Shown here: piece after piece, positions 5,106 through 5,778 of the stretch
Numbering within the stretch: position 1 is the first letter of the stretch
Layout of the letters: the number at the start of each line of letters is the position of its first letter
Source of the DNA: Oscillospiraceae bacterium
GTDB taxonomy: Bacteria; Bacillota; Clostridia; Oscillospirales; Ruminococcaceae
DNA length: 5,778 nucleotides
Assembly: GCA_017410745.1 (NCBI GenBank)
Contig: JAFPPJ010000354.1
Coordinates: forward strand, 1 to 5,778
Direction of reading: 5' to 3'
The notes under the pieces: generated by a model
What the model was told of the DNA's origin: nothing
The model's database searches: none
Seen by the model: the letters and a program-made list of their open reading frames with translations, nothing else
Position numbers and translations under genes: made by a program

Positions 5106-5778
5106 TCACTTTACGTCAGTGAAATCCGCATCAACGAAGCCGTTGTCATCGGACTTTGCGCCGGCATCATTGCTCTCGGGAGCAGGGCCTGCATCCTGTG
5201 CGCCCTGTGCCTGTGCGCCTGCAGCCTGATATACCTTGCTCGAGAGCTCGTATACTGCCTGCTGGAGCTCATCGGTCTTAGCCTTCATATCAGCGGTGTT
5301 GCCGCTCTCGATAGCCTTCTTGAGCTCATCTATCTTAGCCTGGATGGGAGCCTTCTCGGACTCGCTTACCTTATCGCCGAAGTCCTTGATAGCCTTCTCG
5401 GACTGGAATACGAGGGATTCAGCCTGATTCTTGATATCAACCTCTTCCTTGCGCTTCTTGTCCTCTTCTGCGTATCTCTCTGCATCCTGAACAGCCTTGT
5501 CTATATCCTCCTTGGACATGTTTGTGGAGGACTGGATGGTTATGTTCTGCTCCTTGCCGGTGCCAAGATCCTTTGCGGATACGTGAACGATACCATTGGA
5601 GTCGATATCGAATGTTACCTCGATCTGAGGAACGCCTCTGGGAGCAGGAGCGATGCCGTCAAGACGGAACATGCCGAGCTGCTTGTTGTCCTTTGCGAAT
5701 TCTCTTTCACCCTGGAGAACGTTGATATCAACAGCGGTCTGATTGTCTGCATAGGTGGAGAATACCTGGCTGTGCTTG
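5106..5778 (-). CDS. dnaK: Chaperone protein DnaK (Hsp70), C-terminal third; 5' end outside window
   Basis: The visible 223 residues cover the end of the substrate-binding domain, the helical lid and the tail of Hsp70, the ATP-driven cytoplasmic foldase that works with DnaJ and GrpE. The first visible residues KHSQVFSTYADNQ and then DINVLQGERE, DNKQLGMFRL, APAPRGVPQIEVTFDID and VHVSAKDLGTGKEQNITI are classic DnaK substrate-binding sequence. A charged helical lid follows (SKEDIDKAVQDAERYAEEDKKRK and onward, written here in part), then an Ala/Gln/Gly-rich flexible segment and the acidic C-terminus FVDADFTDVK, comparable with the DAEFEEVK end of other DnaKs. The ATPase domain lies beyond position 5778. 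The stop is TGA at 5106-5108 (minus strand), with dnaJ 102 bases downstream, the standard gene order. The Met at 5672 is internal and is not a start. Confidence 0.98.
   Translation of the reverse strand, partial: KHSQVFSTYADNQTAVDINVLQGEREFAKDNKQLGMFRLDGIAPAPRGVPQIEVTFDIDSNGIVHVSAKDLGTGKEQNITIQSSTNMSKEDIDKAVQDAERYAEEDKKRKEEVDIKNQAESLVFQSEKAIKDFGDKVSESEKAPIQAKIDELKKAIESGNTADMKAKTDELQQAVYELSSKVYQAAGAQAQGAQDAGPAPESNDAGAKSDDNGFVDADFTDVK

Overview
The window looks like a chromosomal segment of an anaerobic low-to-mid GC Firmicute, most likely a Ruminococcus-like member of the Clostridia. This rests on DnaK and DnaJ sequences of ordinary bacterial type, heavy use of the AUA isoleucine codon in every gene, a MepA-like MATE transporter and a lipoprotein deacetylase of Firmicute type. 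The assignment is an inference from style, not from a database match.

Left block (positions 2-3548, plus strand): three tightly spaced genes that are probably one operon. First is the C-terminal part of a membrane-associated protein whose last ~120 residues resemble an ILEI/FAM3-like domain. Twelve bases later comes a 470-residue lipoprotein joining a degenerate SGNH-hydrolase-like domain to an intact NodB (CE4) polysaccharide deacetylase domain. Sixteen bases later a TTG-initiated MATE-family exporter follows. The first two suggest a cell-surface or envelope-polysaccharide theme; the exporter's substrate cannot be told.

Middle (3517-3860): a convergent intergenic region filled by three tandem copies of a ~100-bp palindromic unit and then the dnaJ terminator. 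Each unit holds a short GC hairpin (GTCGGC-ggt-GCCGAC) and a longer hairpin. In units 1 and 2 the longer hairpin is followed by T6 or T7, making a rho-independent terminator. The first unit starts inside the MATE gene and supplies its last nine sense codons and its stop. The third unit has lost the T tract and gained a longer stem. This array is the most unusual thing in the window.

Right block (3861-5778, minus strand): dnaJ (complete, class A, all four zinc-binding repeats) preceded by the 3' third of dnaK, in the classic dnaK-dnaJ chaperone order. They are separated by a 102-bp spacer with two competing inverted repeats. DnaK and DnaJ work together in cytoplasmic protein folding. The two transcription blocks converge on the repeat array, which probably insulates them.

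No tRNA, rRNA, CRISPR array, insertion sequence or phage gene was seen.
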